DNA of 64,000 nucleotides. Source: Symbiodinium sp. CCMP2592 (lineage: Eukaryota > Sar > Dinophyceae > Suessiales > Symbiodiniaceae). The notes beneath the pieces are model-generated. The model was not told the origin of the DNA and made no database searches. It saw only the letters and a list, made by a program, of their open reading frames with translations. This document shows positions 11,859-23,501 of this stretch, piece by piece. A program made the position numbers and the translations under genes. Numbering within the stretch: position 1 is the first letter of the stretch; every line of letters starts with the position of its first letter. Location of the stretch: positions 432,001-496,000 of the forward strand of contig CAJNDT010003268.1 of NCBI GenBank assembly GCA_905221615.1. The letters run 5' to 3'.

Positions 11859-14800
11859 TCACTTCTGCGCCTGCATCTGAAGCTTGTAGTACACCCCCTT
11901 CATGGCCATCAGCTCTTCGTGGTTTCCCTTCTCCACGACGCGGCCGTCGGCGTTCACTAGGATGACGTCGCAGCCTTGGATGGTGGACAAGCGGTGCGCG
12001 ATCGCGAAGGAGGTGCGCCCCTCGCGTGCTGCCTCCAACGCCTTCTGGACGATCGCCTCGCTCTGCGTGTCAAGGGCACTGGTGGCCTCGTCGAGCAACA
12101 TCACCGGCGGATTGCGGATCAGGGCCCTGCAGATCGCCACACGCTGCTTCTGGCCACCTGAGAGGCGGCTTCCCCGGGGCCCTACCTCTGTCTCCAAACC
12201 CTTGTTGCCGTTCTTGTATAAGAATGCCAGGTTCGACATCTTCTCACACTGACTGACATACTCGTCGCTGACCGTCTCCCCGTCATCCAAGCCATACATG
12301 ATGTTGGCGCGAACGGTGGTGTTGAAGAGGATGGGCTCCTGTCCCACGAAGCCGATCTGACGACGCCACCAACGGATGTTCACGGAATTCAGCGCCACGC
12401 GGTCCGCACCGATGAAGACCTGACCCTCTTGAGGATCATAGAATCGCTGGATCAAGGACATCACTGTGCTCTTGCCACCACCAGAAGGACCCACCAGGCC
12501 CACTGACTGTCCCCGGGAGATGCTGAAAGTGATACCCTTGAGCACCTGGATCTCTGGGCGGAAGGGGTAGAAGAACTTCACGTCTCGGAACTCAATCTGC
12601 CCAGCCTCGAGCTGCTTGGGGGTGTCGCCAGTTGGCTCCAAGCCATCAATCGCTGAGACCCGATCCATAAGCTGGAACATGTCGTGGCAGGCGACCTTCG
12701 CCTTCGTGGCGTCGCCCACCATCACAGCAGCCTGGCCAGCTCCCATGCCTCCGTGCGCAGGCTCGGTAGCGGCCAGCGGGCACAACAGCTGGGAAAATTA
12801 CTATTGGAACTCTCCTGATGCGTTGCTATGCATATAACCCCGAGGAATATCGACGAGCGACTCGGCTTCTAGATTCTAGCGGATGAGTCCTCACAACGGC
12901 CCGTGAACACGTGACGACCCGGCCTGCGTAGAAGATACCCATGAAAGCCATCATCACGCCCTCGAAGTCTGCGATGCCTTCTTTGATCAGCAGGGACGCG
13001 ACGTAGAAGCCACCTGCCATGATGAAGAACATGATGCCATTGGAGATGCCGAAGCCCAGTCCGGCAAGGATGTTGCGCCTCCACATGCCGACCAAGGACT
13101 TCTCGACCCAGCTCACGTACATGCCCACGAGGCCCTTCTCCACACCCAGTGCCTGCACCGTCCGAGCGTTCATCACCGAGTCCACCACAATCTGGTTGGC
13201 ATTCGTGATGTTCTCGTTCTCGTTCTTCGAGGCACCAAGCAACACGAGCATCTGAATGGCCTGCGCTGCGATCATGATCGGGATGGAACCCAACATCACG
13301 AGCGACATCTCCCAGCAGTAGACGAAAGCAATCACCAGGCCTACCACCAAGGAACTCATGGCCGCGGCCTTTGCCTGTACGGACTTGCACAAGGTCGACA
13401 CGCGGAAGGCCCACAGCTCCAAAGCTTTGGACAGCATGCCAGGGGTGTTGGCCGGATCATCATGGAAGCCCACCTGGGCGCGTTGGAAGCTAAGCGACAC
13501 ACGCGGAACCAGAAGCCCGAACCTTTTCCTTTCAATCCCCCCCCTTGCCGGCCTCTTGACGGAACATGCCTGTGAGGATCGCCACGCGAAGGCGTTGCGT
13601 CATGGCCTCGCCTAGGATGGAGAAGCAGCCGTGGGAGACTGTGGACCCGATGAAGGCACTGACGCCGATGATCACGAAAGTCAGGGCCATTTGCTCGAGG
13701 TCAGCCCGCATCTCCTAGCGGCTACTTAGTCTTTCGTTTCTATCTCGGTTAGCAGTGGAGGGCTGGCGGTGCTGAAAAAGTTACGTTGACTTGATACTTG
13801 AAGAACTCAATAAAAATGCCCCCCCCCTCCCTCATCTCCTCCTTGTCTGTCTTGAAGAAGCCACTCATAGAGCCGACCAAAGCAATCGTGCAAACCGGCA
13901 TCGCAGAGCCGTCGACCATGGCACCAAGGATGGCAGGAATGAAGAAAGGCCACTCCGGCCTGTTGTAGCTCAGCAATCGTCTCATGGGGACCTTGTAATT
14001 CTTCGTGATGTCTTTCTCGCGATTCGCTTCTGCGTCCTTCTCCCGCTTCACACGCTGGGTCTCCGACTCGCCGGAATTCGTGGAGGAGCGCCTCACGACG
14101 TTCTGCGCAGTCTGCTCGTTGCTGATGGCGGCCGCGTCCTTCTCTTCATCCTCTGCTTTGTGGGAGGATTCCTGCGCAGCAACCAGGGCATAGTAGGTGC
14201 CCTTCTTCTCCATCAGTGACGCATGATTGCCATGTTCCACCAAGGTCCCACGGCTCAGCACGTAAATGAGGTCGGAGTTGCGAACTGTACTGAGGCGGTG
14301 GGCAATGCTCACAATCCCCAAGCCATCGGCCGTGTTCGCACTGATGCTGTCGATGGTGGCCTGGATCATCTTCTCGGAGGTGTTGTCAAGAGCACTCGTC
14401 GCCTCGTCCAAGAAGAGGAAGGACGCCTTCTTAAGAAGGGCCCTGGCAATGGCGATGCGTTGCTTCTGACCTCCGGACAGCTGGCCGCCACCGCTACCGA
14501 CGAAGGTGTTGTACTTCTCGGGCAGGTTGTCGACAAAGCTGAGCTGAGCATCATTGCAGGCCTTCACGAAGTCCTCCTTGCTGGCGGAAGGGTTGCCTTG
14601 CATGATGTTGTGGCGGATGGAGCTGGCAAAAAGAACAGGCTCCTGGCCCACGTAGCCGATGCAACGCCGCAAGGCCGAGATCTTGAAGTTTGTCATGTTC
14701 TGGCCGTTCACCAGCACAGCCCCGGAGTCCGGGTCGTAGAACCGCTCCAGCAAAGCCATCACCGTGGACTTCCCCGAGCCAGATTCACCGACCACCGCGA

Positions 14801-16079
14801 CCTTCTGCCCACGCTGGATGCTAAGTGAAAGCCCGTTCAGGACCTTCACATCGGGGCGAGCTGGATAGGTGAAGTGCACATTCTCGAAATCGAACTTCTC
14901 GATTTTGCTGATGTCCTGGCGCTTGTCATCCAGGCGGCATTGGATGTTGGGCTTGTTCTCCAGGGCGCGGAAGAAGCGACCGGCAGCCGTCTGCGCTGCC
15001 TTCATGGCCTTAAGGCTCGGGTCCAAGTTGCCAATCATGAAGCTTCCGATGAAGATGCAGAAGAAGATGGCCATGATCGTGCCGGGCTCCCAATACTTTC
15101 CGGTGGCTGGGTTCAACTCTTCATTGTACCGCAGGGTCATGCCGAACCAGAAGGCCAAGCCGTATCCCAAGAAGATGATCATCATGGTGTAACCCATGCC
15201 CGCACCGACCTTGAAGCCATTCCTCACCCCGCCACGGCGCGTCTCCACCAAGGCAGCAGAGAACTTCTTCAGTTCGCGGTGCTCGCCGCCGAAGGCCACG
15301 ACGGTTCGCATGGCGTTCAAGCACTCTTCCACCACGGCCGAAGCCTTGGCATACCAGCTCTGCGACTCGTTCTGGATCTCCTGGACGGCTTTTCCCATGA
15401 AGGCGGCGCCGACGCCCATGAAGGGCAGAATGGAGCACATCACCAATGCGATGAGCCAACCCATTCCGAAGGCACAGCCGAAGCCGCCAAGGAAGGCGGA
15501 AATGGCCATCACCCCGTTTCCGAATTTGTCTCCGAAAGCATCCTGGATCTTCTCCAAGTCGTCGTTGATCTCGGCAGGCAGGGCCGCGACCTCCCTGGTG
15601 TCAAACCAGCTCACGTCCTGGTGCAGCACCGTGTCGAAGTAGAGCACTCGGTACTTGAAGGCCTGCTTCTCAGCGAAGATCTTGAAGCAGGCTCCCTGCA
15701 AGAATGCTGCAAAGGTCGCGCCTACGCCTACTAGCATCATGGTGATGCACAATTCCTCCATCTGGCTCATCATGCCGTCCATCGCACCCAACATCTGCTC
15801 GGGCGTGAAAGACTCTGCCCCGCCCGTGGCTTCGCCCATGCCATCGATGAGGTCTCCGAAAACGATGCACAGCAAAGGCTGGGACAAGCCGTTCCCAATG
15901 GCCCCCAAGCATCCGACGATCAGCACAACGACTTCGACGAAGTCCATCATGGAGAAAAGCTTGCACAGAGAGGCAGCTGGGATCTTGTTCTTGGTCACCT
16001 GCACCTCCTGCGTCTCGACTTTCGCTTCCACTTGGACCATCTCATCGTCGGCATCGTCTGCCACCTGGTTGCTCGCCAT
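11859..16079 (-). CDS. Full ABCB/MDR-type ABC transporter, copy 2 (four exons)
   Basis: This is the middle copy. Exons by the same model are 16079-13791, 13714-13553, 13473-12924 and 12748-11859, joining to 1,296 residues. The protein is identical to copy 1 by inspection. Observed differences in the gene are silent, for example near 12089 (Glu codon of the NBD2 Walker B) and near 13203 (Thr codon in TMD2). The introns at 13715-13790, 13474-13552 and 12749-12923 keep the same lengths and GC-AG or GT-AG ends. The candidate trans-splice acceptor AG is at 16107-16108. Silent divergence with an unchanged protein suggests a functional gene. Confidence 0.9.
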
Positions 16080-16999
16080 CCTCCGCGAGCCCTCAAGAAG
16101 GGAGAACTGTCAGAAGGGACTGGGACTACACACTGACTTTGAGCACCTCACGCATGGCACCCAGGCACATCATGCAGTGCGCTCAACACGGATTGACCAA
16201 GCCAAGTAACATATCCGTGGGGGTCTGGTGCTCTAGCAGAGCTTTTAACTTCACTTCGCAACCGATACAACATGCTCTACCCCCACAGTGAAGTCAAAGG
16301 GCGTTTGAAGTCTTGCGGCCACGTTTGACCGTCAGGGAGTGCATCTAGGAATCTCAAACAGTCGCGTGCAGCGAGCGATGTTGAACACGGGGAGCTTGAG
16401 CAGAGCGCACTTTGTCCGTGCCGAGAGTTGAGGTGTGCCAGCGGCAAGAGAGCAGCCTTGAACCGCTTCGAGCCGCATCGAACCTGGCGAAAGCTGTACA
16501 GATGGGGGGGGACCCTCCAAACAAGCGTCCCAGAACGGGCGAGGTCTCCGGTGTTTTTGCGGCTGCGGAGAAAGCAAGTTCCCCCGCGCCACCCCTGGGA
16601 CCTTCCCTGCTGGGCTGCATGCCCTACAATCCGCATGGCATGCCGACCCAGACGGACAGAAGAGACTGTAGCATCTGTAATGGATGCTGTCAATGTTCCA
16701 AGCACCTTAGAACAATCCGTTCCGGCGCACGGCTAGCACTGCAGCGGAAAAAAAAATACACTAAATCGTTTCTGGGCTATGGCCTACGCCGCACGTCTCG
16801 AGAAGCAAGACTGGCAAGTGAGTTCTTGGGAAGACTGCCGTTTGACAGGTTGCTGCTTGTAAGTTTGTCGCTCTTGCTTTTGAGACGTGTAACCCGGCAA
16901 GAGGACTACCCCTCATGTGAGGTGCTCGCGACTGCTTGGCAGTTGCCAGGAGCATGTTGTCCCTGAAACCCTCCTATAACTCTTAGCAGTCTTAGCTGC
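16080..16999. other. 920-bp spacer between ABC copies 2 and 3
   Basis: This is a near-perfect duplicate of 10939-11858, with the same acceptor-like sequence ahead of the copy 2 ATG and the same homopolymer runs. I see no independent gene in it. Confidence 0.6.
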
Positions 17000-19900
17000 T
17001 CACTTCTGCGCCTGCATCTGAAGCTTGTAGTACACCCCCTTCATGGCCATCAGCTCTTCGTGGTTTCCCTTCTCCACGACGCGGCCGTCGGCGTTCACTA
17101 GGATGACGTCGCAGCCTTGGATGGTGGACAAGCGGTGCGCGATCGCGAAGGAGGTGCGCCCCTCGCGTGCTGCCTCCAACGCCTTCTGGACGATCGCCTC
17201 GCTCTGCGTGTCAAGGGCACTGGTGGCCTCGTCGAGCAACATCACCGGCGGATTGCGGATCAGGGCCCTGCAGATCGCCACACGCTGCTTCTGGCCACCT
17301 GAGAGGCGGCTTCCCCGGGGCCCTACCTCTGTCTCCAAACCCTTGTTGCCGTTCTTGTATAAGAATGCCAGGTTCGACATCTTCTCACACTGACTGACAT
17401 ACTCGTCGCTGACCGTCTCCCCGTCATCCAAGCCATACATGATGTTGGCGCGAACGGTGGTGTTGAAGAGGATGGGCTCCTGTCCCACGAAGCCGATCTG
17501 ACGACGCCACCAACGGATGTTCACGGAATTCAGCGCCACGCGGTCCGCACCGATGAAGACCTGACCCTCTTGAGGATCATAGAATCGCTGGATCAAGGAC
17601 ATCACTGTGCTCTTGCCACCACCAGAAGGACCCACCAGGCCCACTGACTGTCCCCGGGAGATGCTGAAAGTGATACCCTTGAGCACCTGGATCTCTGGGC
17701 GGAAGGGGTAGAAGAACTTCACGTCTCGGAACTCAATCTGCCCAGCCTCGAGCTGCTTGGGGGTGTCGCCAGTTGGCTCCAAGCCATCAATCGCTGAGAC
17801 CCGATCCATAAGCTGGAACATGTCGTGGCAGGCGACCTTCGCCTTCGTGGCGTCGCCCACCATCACAGCAGCCTGGCCAGCTCCCATGCCTCCGTGCGCA
17901 GGCTCGGTAGCGGCCAGCGGGCACAACAGCTGGGAAAATTACTATTGGAACTCTCCTGATGCGTTGCTATGCATATAACCCCGAGGAATATCGACGAGCG
18001 ACTCGGCTTCTAGATTCTAGCGGATGAGTCCTCACAACGGCCCGTGAACACGTGACGACCCGGCCTGCGTAGAAGATACCCATGAAAGCCATCATCACGC
18101 CCTCGAAGTCTGCGATGCCTTCTTTGATCAGCAGGGACGCGACGTAGAAGCCACCTGCCATGATGAAGAACATGATGCCATTGGAGATGCCGAAGCCCAG
18201 TCCGGCAAGGATGTTGCGCCTCCACATGCCGACCAAGGACTTCTCGACCCAGCTCACGTACATGCCCACGAGGCCCTTCTCCACACCCAGTGCCTGCACC
18301 GTCCGAGCGTTCATCACCGAGTCCACCACAATCTGGTTGGCATTCGTGATGTTCTCGTTCTCGTTCTTCGAGGCACCAAGCAACACGAGCATCTGAATGG
18401 CCTGCGCTGCGATCATGATCGGGATGGAACCCAACATCACGAGCGACATCTCCCAGCAGTAGACGAAAGCAATCACCAGGCCTACCACCAAGGAACTCAT
18501 GGCCGCGGCCTTTGCCTGTACGGACTTGCACAAGGTCGACACGCGGAAGGCCCACAGCTCCAAAGCTTTGGACAGCATGCCAGGGGTGTTGGCCGGATCA
18601 TCATGGAAGCCCACCTGGGCGCGTTGGAAGCTAAGCGACACACGCGGAACCAGAAGCCCGAACCTTTTCCTTTCAATCCCCCCCCTTGCCGGCCTCTTGA
18701 CGGAACATGCCTGTGAGGATCGCCACGCGAAGGCGTTGCGTCATGGCCTCGCCTAGGATGGAGAAGCAGCCGTGGGAGACTGTGGACCCGATGAAGGCAC
18801 TGACGCCGATGATCACGAAAGTCAGGGCCATTTGCTCGAGGTCAGCCCGCATCTCCTAGCGGCTACTTAGTCTTTCGTTTCTATCTCGGTTAGCAGTGGA
18901 GGGCTGGCGGTGCTGAAAAAGTTACGTTGACTTGATACTTGAAGAACTCAATAAAAATGCCCCCCCCCTCCCTCATCTCCTCCTTGTCTGTCTTGAAGAA
19001 GCCACTCATAGAGCCGACCAAAGCAATCGTGCAAACCGGCATCGCAGAGCCGTCGACCATGGCACCAAGGATGGCAGGAATGAAGAAAGGCCACTCCGGC
19101 CTGTTGTAGCTCAGCAATCGTCTCATGGGGACCTTGTAATTCTTCGTGATGTCTTTCTCGCGATTCGCTTCTGCGTCCTTCTCCCGCTTCACACGCTGGG
19201 TCTCCGACTCGCCGGAATTCGTGGAGGAGCGCCTCACGACGTTCTGCGCAGTCTGCTCGTTGCTGATGGCGGCCGCGTCCTTCTCTTCATCCTCTGCTTT
19301 GTGGGAGGATTCCTGCGCAGCAACCAGGGCATAGTAGGTGCCCTTCTTCTCCATCAGTGACGCATGATTGCCATGTTCCACCAAGGTCCCACGGCTCAGC
19401 ACGTAAATGAGGTCGGAGTTGCGAACTGTACTGAGGCGGTGGGCAATGCTCACAATCCCCAAGCCATCGGCCGTGTTCGCACTGATGCTGTCGATGGTGG
19501 CCTGGATCATCTTCTCGGAGGTGTTGTCAAGAGCACTCGTCGCCTCGTCCAAGAAGAGGAAGGACGCCTTCTTAAGAAGGGCCCTGGCAATGGCGATGCG
19601 TTGCTTCTGACCTCCGGACAGCTGGCCGCCACCGCTACCGACGAAGGTGTTGTACTTCTCGGGCAGGTTGTCGACAAAGCTGAGCTGAGCATCATTGCAG
19701 GCCTTCACGAAGTCCTCCTTGCTGGCGGAAGGGTTGCCTTGCATGATGTTGTGGCGGATGGAGCTGGCAAAAAGAACAGGCTCCTGGCCCACGTAGCCGA
19801 TGCAACGCCGCAAGGCCGAGATCTTGAAGTTTGTCATGTTCTGGCCGTTCACCAGCACAGCCCCGGAGTCCGGGTCGTAGAACCGCTCCAGCAAAGCCAT

Positions 19901-21220
19901 CACCGTGGACTTCCCCGAGCCAGATTCACCGACCACCGCGACCTTCTGCCCACGCTGGATGCTAAGTGAAAGCCCGTTCAGGACCTTCACATCGGGGCGA
20001 GCTGGATAGGTGAAGTGCACATTCTCGAAATCGAACTTCTCGATTTTGCTGATGTCCTGGCGCTTGTCATCCAGGCGGCATTGGATGTTGGGCTTGTTCT
20101 CCAGGGCGCGGAAGAAGCGACCGGCAGCCGTCTGCGCTGCCTTCATGGCCTTAAGGCTCGGGTCCAAGTTGCCAATCATGAAGCTTCCGATGAAGATGCA
20201 GAAGAAGATGGCCATGATCGTGCCGGGCTCCCAATACTTTCCGGTGGCTGGGTTCAACTCTTCGTTGTACCGCAGGGTCATGCCGAACCAGAAGGCCAAG
20301 CCGTATCCCAAGAAGATGATCATCATGGTGTAACCCATGCCCGCACCGACCTTGAAGCCGTTCCTCACCCCGCCACGGCGCGTCTCCACCAAGGCAGCAG
20401 AGAACTTCTTCAGTTCGCGGTGCTCGCCGCCGAAGGCCACGACGGTTCGCATGGCGTTCAAGCACTCTTCCACCACGGCCGAAGCCTTGGCATACCAGCT
20501 CTGCGACTCGTTCTGGATCTCCTGGACGGCTTTTCCCATGAAGGCGGCGCCGACGCCCATGAAGGGCAGAATGGAGCACATCACCAATGCGATGAGCCAA
20601 CCCATTCCGAAGGCACAGCCGAAGCCGCCAAGGAAGGCGGAAATGGCCATCACCCCGTTTCCGAATTTGTCTCCGAAAGCATCCTGGATCTTCTCCAAGT
20701 CGTCGTTGATCTCGGCAGGCAGGGCCGCGACCTCCCTGGTGTCAAACCAGCTCACGTCCTGGTGCAGCACCGTGTCGAAGTAGAGCACTCGGTACTTGAA
20801 GGCCTGCTTCTCAGCGAAGATCTTGAAGCAGGCTCCCTGCAAGAATGCTGCAAAGGTCGCGCCTACGCCTACTAGCATCATGGTGATGCACAATTCCTCC
20901 ATCTGGCTCATCATGCCGTCCATCGCACCCAACATCTGCTCGGGCGTGAAAGACTCTGCCCCGCCCGTGGCTTCGCCCATGCCATCGATGAGGTCTCCGA
21001 AAACAATGCACAGCAAAGGCTGGGACAAGCCGTTCCCAATCGCCCCCAAGCATCCGACGATCAGCACAACGACTTCGACGAAGTCCATCATGGAGAAAAG
21101 CTTGCACAGAGAGGCAGCTGGGATCTTGTTCTTGGTCACCTGCACCTCCTGCGCCTCGACTTTCGCTTCCACTTGGACCATCTCATCGTCGGCATCGTCT
21201 GCCACTTGGTTGCTCGCCAT
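17000..21220 (-). CDS. Full ABCB/MDR-type ABC transporter, copy 3 (four exons)
   Basis: This is the most upstream copy in transcription order. Exons are 21220-18932, 18855-18694, 18614-18065 and 17889-17000, 1,296 residues. It differs from copies 1 and 2 by one amino acid in the cytosolic N-terminus (Thr23 to Ala) plus several silent changes, clustered in the first third of the gene (near 20263, 20360, 21005, 21041, 21207). All ATP-site motifs are intact. The trans-splice acceptor candidate is at 21248-21249. Array homology ends only about 95 bp upstream of its start codon, so any control element further upstream would differ from those of copies 1 and 2. Confidence 0.9.
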
Positions 21221-21315
21221 CCTCCGCGAGCCCTCAAGAAGGGAGAACTGTCAGAAGGGACTGGGACTACACACTGACTTTGAGCACCTCACGCATGGTA
21301 CCCAGGCACATCATG

Positions 21316-22457
21316 CTGCGCCCACAACGGTCCGAGATGTCCTCGCCCACTTGTGGCTGCCGGGTCTGGCGGTAAAGTTTTCGACTCTCGCAACTTGGAC
21401 AGGCCTTGATACGCCGAGCGAGGTGTCTGGCAACGTTCCGTAGGGTTGGTGTTAGGGGTTGAGTTGGAGACAAGAGAAGACGATTGGTGGCTAAGCAACG
21501 AGAAGAATATCGAACGTGACTTTGCAACCGTTTGTCGCTGCCGCCTCGTATTGTAGTACATGTCGCTCTGGGCAAGACCCCCTAATTAGCCCTAATTCCC
21601 GCCTGTGCCCGCCTGTCAAGCGCGTCACATCCCCCGGCCTGAACGGAACAGGCCCGCTGCATCAACACGCTGCTATGCAAGAAGAGCGTCTTGCCTCTTA
21701 CCGTCTCTTACCTGGCAAGGAAGAGCCCCTTATTGTAAGCAAGCAAAGTGTGACATTTAAGGCAATGATGAACCGATGTAGAAGTTGTCGAAACGAGAAG
21801 GCCACGAGCCAGATTCATGCTGTTATGTCTCGACTCCGCAACTTCGCAAGTTCTGCCCATCAACACAAAAAGGGATCCTGCAAAGCCATCAGGTCTGCCC
21901 CGAAATCAACCTCCGACTCAACGACGCGAACACCCGGAATCTTTCTACGATTTCCGCTACTTCTTGGACTATGCCCGCGCCCCGCCGCCCCTTCTCCTGC
22001 CCCCCCCTGCAACAACAGAAGCTCGATCGCTCCCGCACGTTCTCACTCCACGATCCTGCAGTCTTAGGAGACACGAAAAAACTGTTGCAAGTCTATATGC
22101 ATTAAGGTCTTTGTGTATGCAAAAAACATCAGGAACGTTGAGGATCCATTCAAACAAGCCGTCTCTGGAGACTTTGACATTCGGATCCACAAGTGTTCAA
22201 CATAAATAGTTCAACTGCATCGGCTCGAAGGCTTCAGCTGAACTGTTGTTTGCTGTGCTCTTGTTCCTGACACTAACATCGAACGTCAGCCAAGCAGAAC
22301 CGGCCTGAGACCCGCCGGCATGCCAGCGCCTGCCATCGCGAGTACCACGCTGAAAGCTGTACGAGGTACGAGTAGACAGCTCTGGGGCAAGCAGTAGCAT
22401 TCGTCAAACATCAGTGACAAGATGCCGCTTTCAACACCCAGTGCAGAAGCACCCGTT
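21316..22457. other. Non-coding stretch between the ABC array and the RCC1-like gene
   Basis: Short frames on both strands overlap without any recognisable motif. It lies upstream of ABC copy 3 and downstream of the RCC1-like stop codon, so it should hold the 3' UTR of the latter. Confidence 0.4.
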
Positions 22458-23396
22458 TTATTCTTCAGGGCGACCAGTGCCAAGGAACACCTCTGCCCTC
22501 CATACATCACGCTGACCGCAATCGTTTGAGCCAAAGCAGATCACCTCCCCGCCGGCGCAAACCGCGCAAGTGTGCCCAGCACCAGCGCTCACGGCCACGA
22601 CCGTCCCGAGGTCTCTTGGCACATTGCACTGGCCGTCACTGTTGTCTCCGAAGCATTCAAGCTGTCCAGTGCGGGCACTCACCGCGCAGGTGTGTGCTGC
22701 ACCGGCACAGAAGACCTTGACAGGTCCCAGGTCTTCTGGCACATCACACTGACCATGCGTGTTATCTCCAAAGCAAGCCAACTCGCCTTCCGCCTGCAGT
22801 GCACAACTGTGTGCCGAGCCGACCGAGGTCTCCACCACAAGGCCGAGTGCTTCTGGGACGTTGCACTGGCCGTACCGGTTATCTCCGAAACACACCAGCT
22901 CGCCATCAGCCGTCACTGTGCACGTGTGCGCGGTGCCTGCCGACACCATAGTAACAGCCCCCAGATGTGAGGGCAGCAGAACTGGTCCGTCATCGCCGGA
23001 GCCAAAGCACGCCAGCTGCCCATCCGTTTTGATCGCACACGTGTGGTAGTTGCCTACCGCCACGTCCAGGACTGCCCCGAGGCTTTCTGGGACATCGCAC
23101 TGGCCATATTCATTTTCCCCGAAACACACCAACTGCCCACTGACCTGTACCGCGCAGGTGTGGGACTTCCCCGTAGAGACACTAAGAACGGGCCCCAAGT
23201 CTAAGGGCACGCTGCACTGACCATGTCTGTTGTTTCCAAAGCAAAACAACTGCCCCTGTGCACTGGTCACACAGGTGTGCCTCTCTCCAGCCTCTGCACC
23301 AGCTAAGCTGTCAGAAAAGGCCGCCTGCATCACGATGACCAGGCACTCGATGCTGCGCGTCTTCAGCCACCAACTGATGCCTTGCCTTTCCCACAT
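22458..23396 (-). CDS. RCC1-like seven-bladed beta-propeller protein
   Basis: The 312-residue protein has seven repeats of about 39 residues. Each has the core H-T/S-C-A-V/L followed by G-x-L-x-C-F-G-x-N and mostly G-Q-C-x-V-P; the HTC/HSC motifs begin near residues 40, 79, 118, 157, 196, 235 and 275. This is the RCC1/alpha-tubulin-suppressor repeat pattern, expected to fold as a propeller and bind a protein partner; no enzymatic domain is present. The third blade is atypical and lacks GQC. I chose the ATG at 23396 because the frame is open further upstream only to a non-ATG codon, and a strong acceptor (T8 then gcag, AG at 23490-23491) lies 93 bases upstream of this ATG. The first ~30 residues are partly hydrophobic. 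RCC1 proteins are often guanine-exchange factors, but nothing here shows that activity. Confidence 0.8.
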   Translation of the reverse strand: MWERQGISWWLKTRSIECLVIVMQAAFSDSLAGAEAGERHTCVTSAQGQLFCFGNNRHGQCSVPLDLGPVLSVSTGKSHTCAVQVSGQLVCFGENEYGQCDVPESLGAVLDVAVGNYHTCAIKTDGQLACFGSGDDGPVLLPSHLGAVTMVSAGTAHTCTVTADGELVCFGDNRYGQCNVPEALGLVVETSVGSAHSCALQAEGELACFGDNTHGQCDVPEDLGPVKVFCAGAAHTCAVSARTGQLECFGDNSDGQCNVPRDLGTVVAVSAGAGHTCAVCAGGEVICFGSNDCGQRDVWRAEVFLGTGRPEE

Positions 23397-23489
23397 GGAA
23401 AAATCAAACAACCTTTCAGAAATAACAAGTTTGCAAGAACAGGCGCACCCACTACCAACATCCGAGACCAACCCCAACCCCACTCAGCA

Positions 23490-23501
23490 CTGCAAAAAAA
23501 A
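23490..23501 (-). other. Candidate splice / spliced-leader acceptor of the RCC1-like gene
   Basis: On the minus strand an uninterrupted T8 tract is followed directly by gcag. This is the strongest acceptor-like site in the neighbourhood and precedes the RCC1-like ATG with a 93-base leader. Whether it is cis- or trans-spliced cannot be told without RNA data. Confidence 0.4.

Larger units (their letters stand above)
6185..21315 (-). repeat. 5,141-bp tandem gene array (three ABC transporter copies)
   Basis: The stretches 6718-10938, 11859-16079 and 17000-21220 repeat with a constant 5,141-bp offset, including exons, introns and the 920-bp spacers. Homology to the spacer starts near 6185 on the left and stops near 21314 on the right, giving about 2.94 periods. 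Only a few substitutions separate the copies, and the spacer part left of copy 1 also has a short deletion near 6500. Near-identical, same-direction tandem genes are a known dinoflagellate arrangement. Recent unequal crossing-over or continuing gene conversion could explain the identity; assembly error in copy number cannot be excluded from sequence alone. Confidence 0.95.

Noticed and set aside
23397-23483. 29-codon N-terminal extension of the RCC1-like protein
   Set aside because: It would need a GTG start. A strong acceptor at 23490-23491 makes this stretch a 5' leader, and the first ATG is at 23396.
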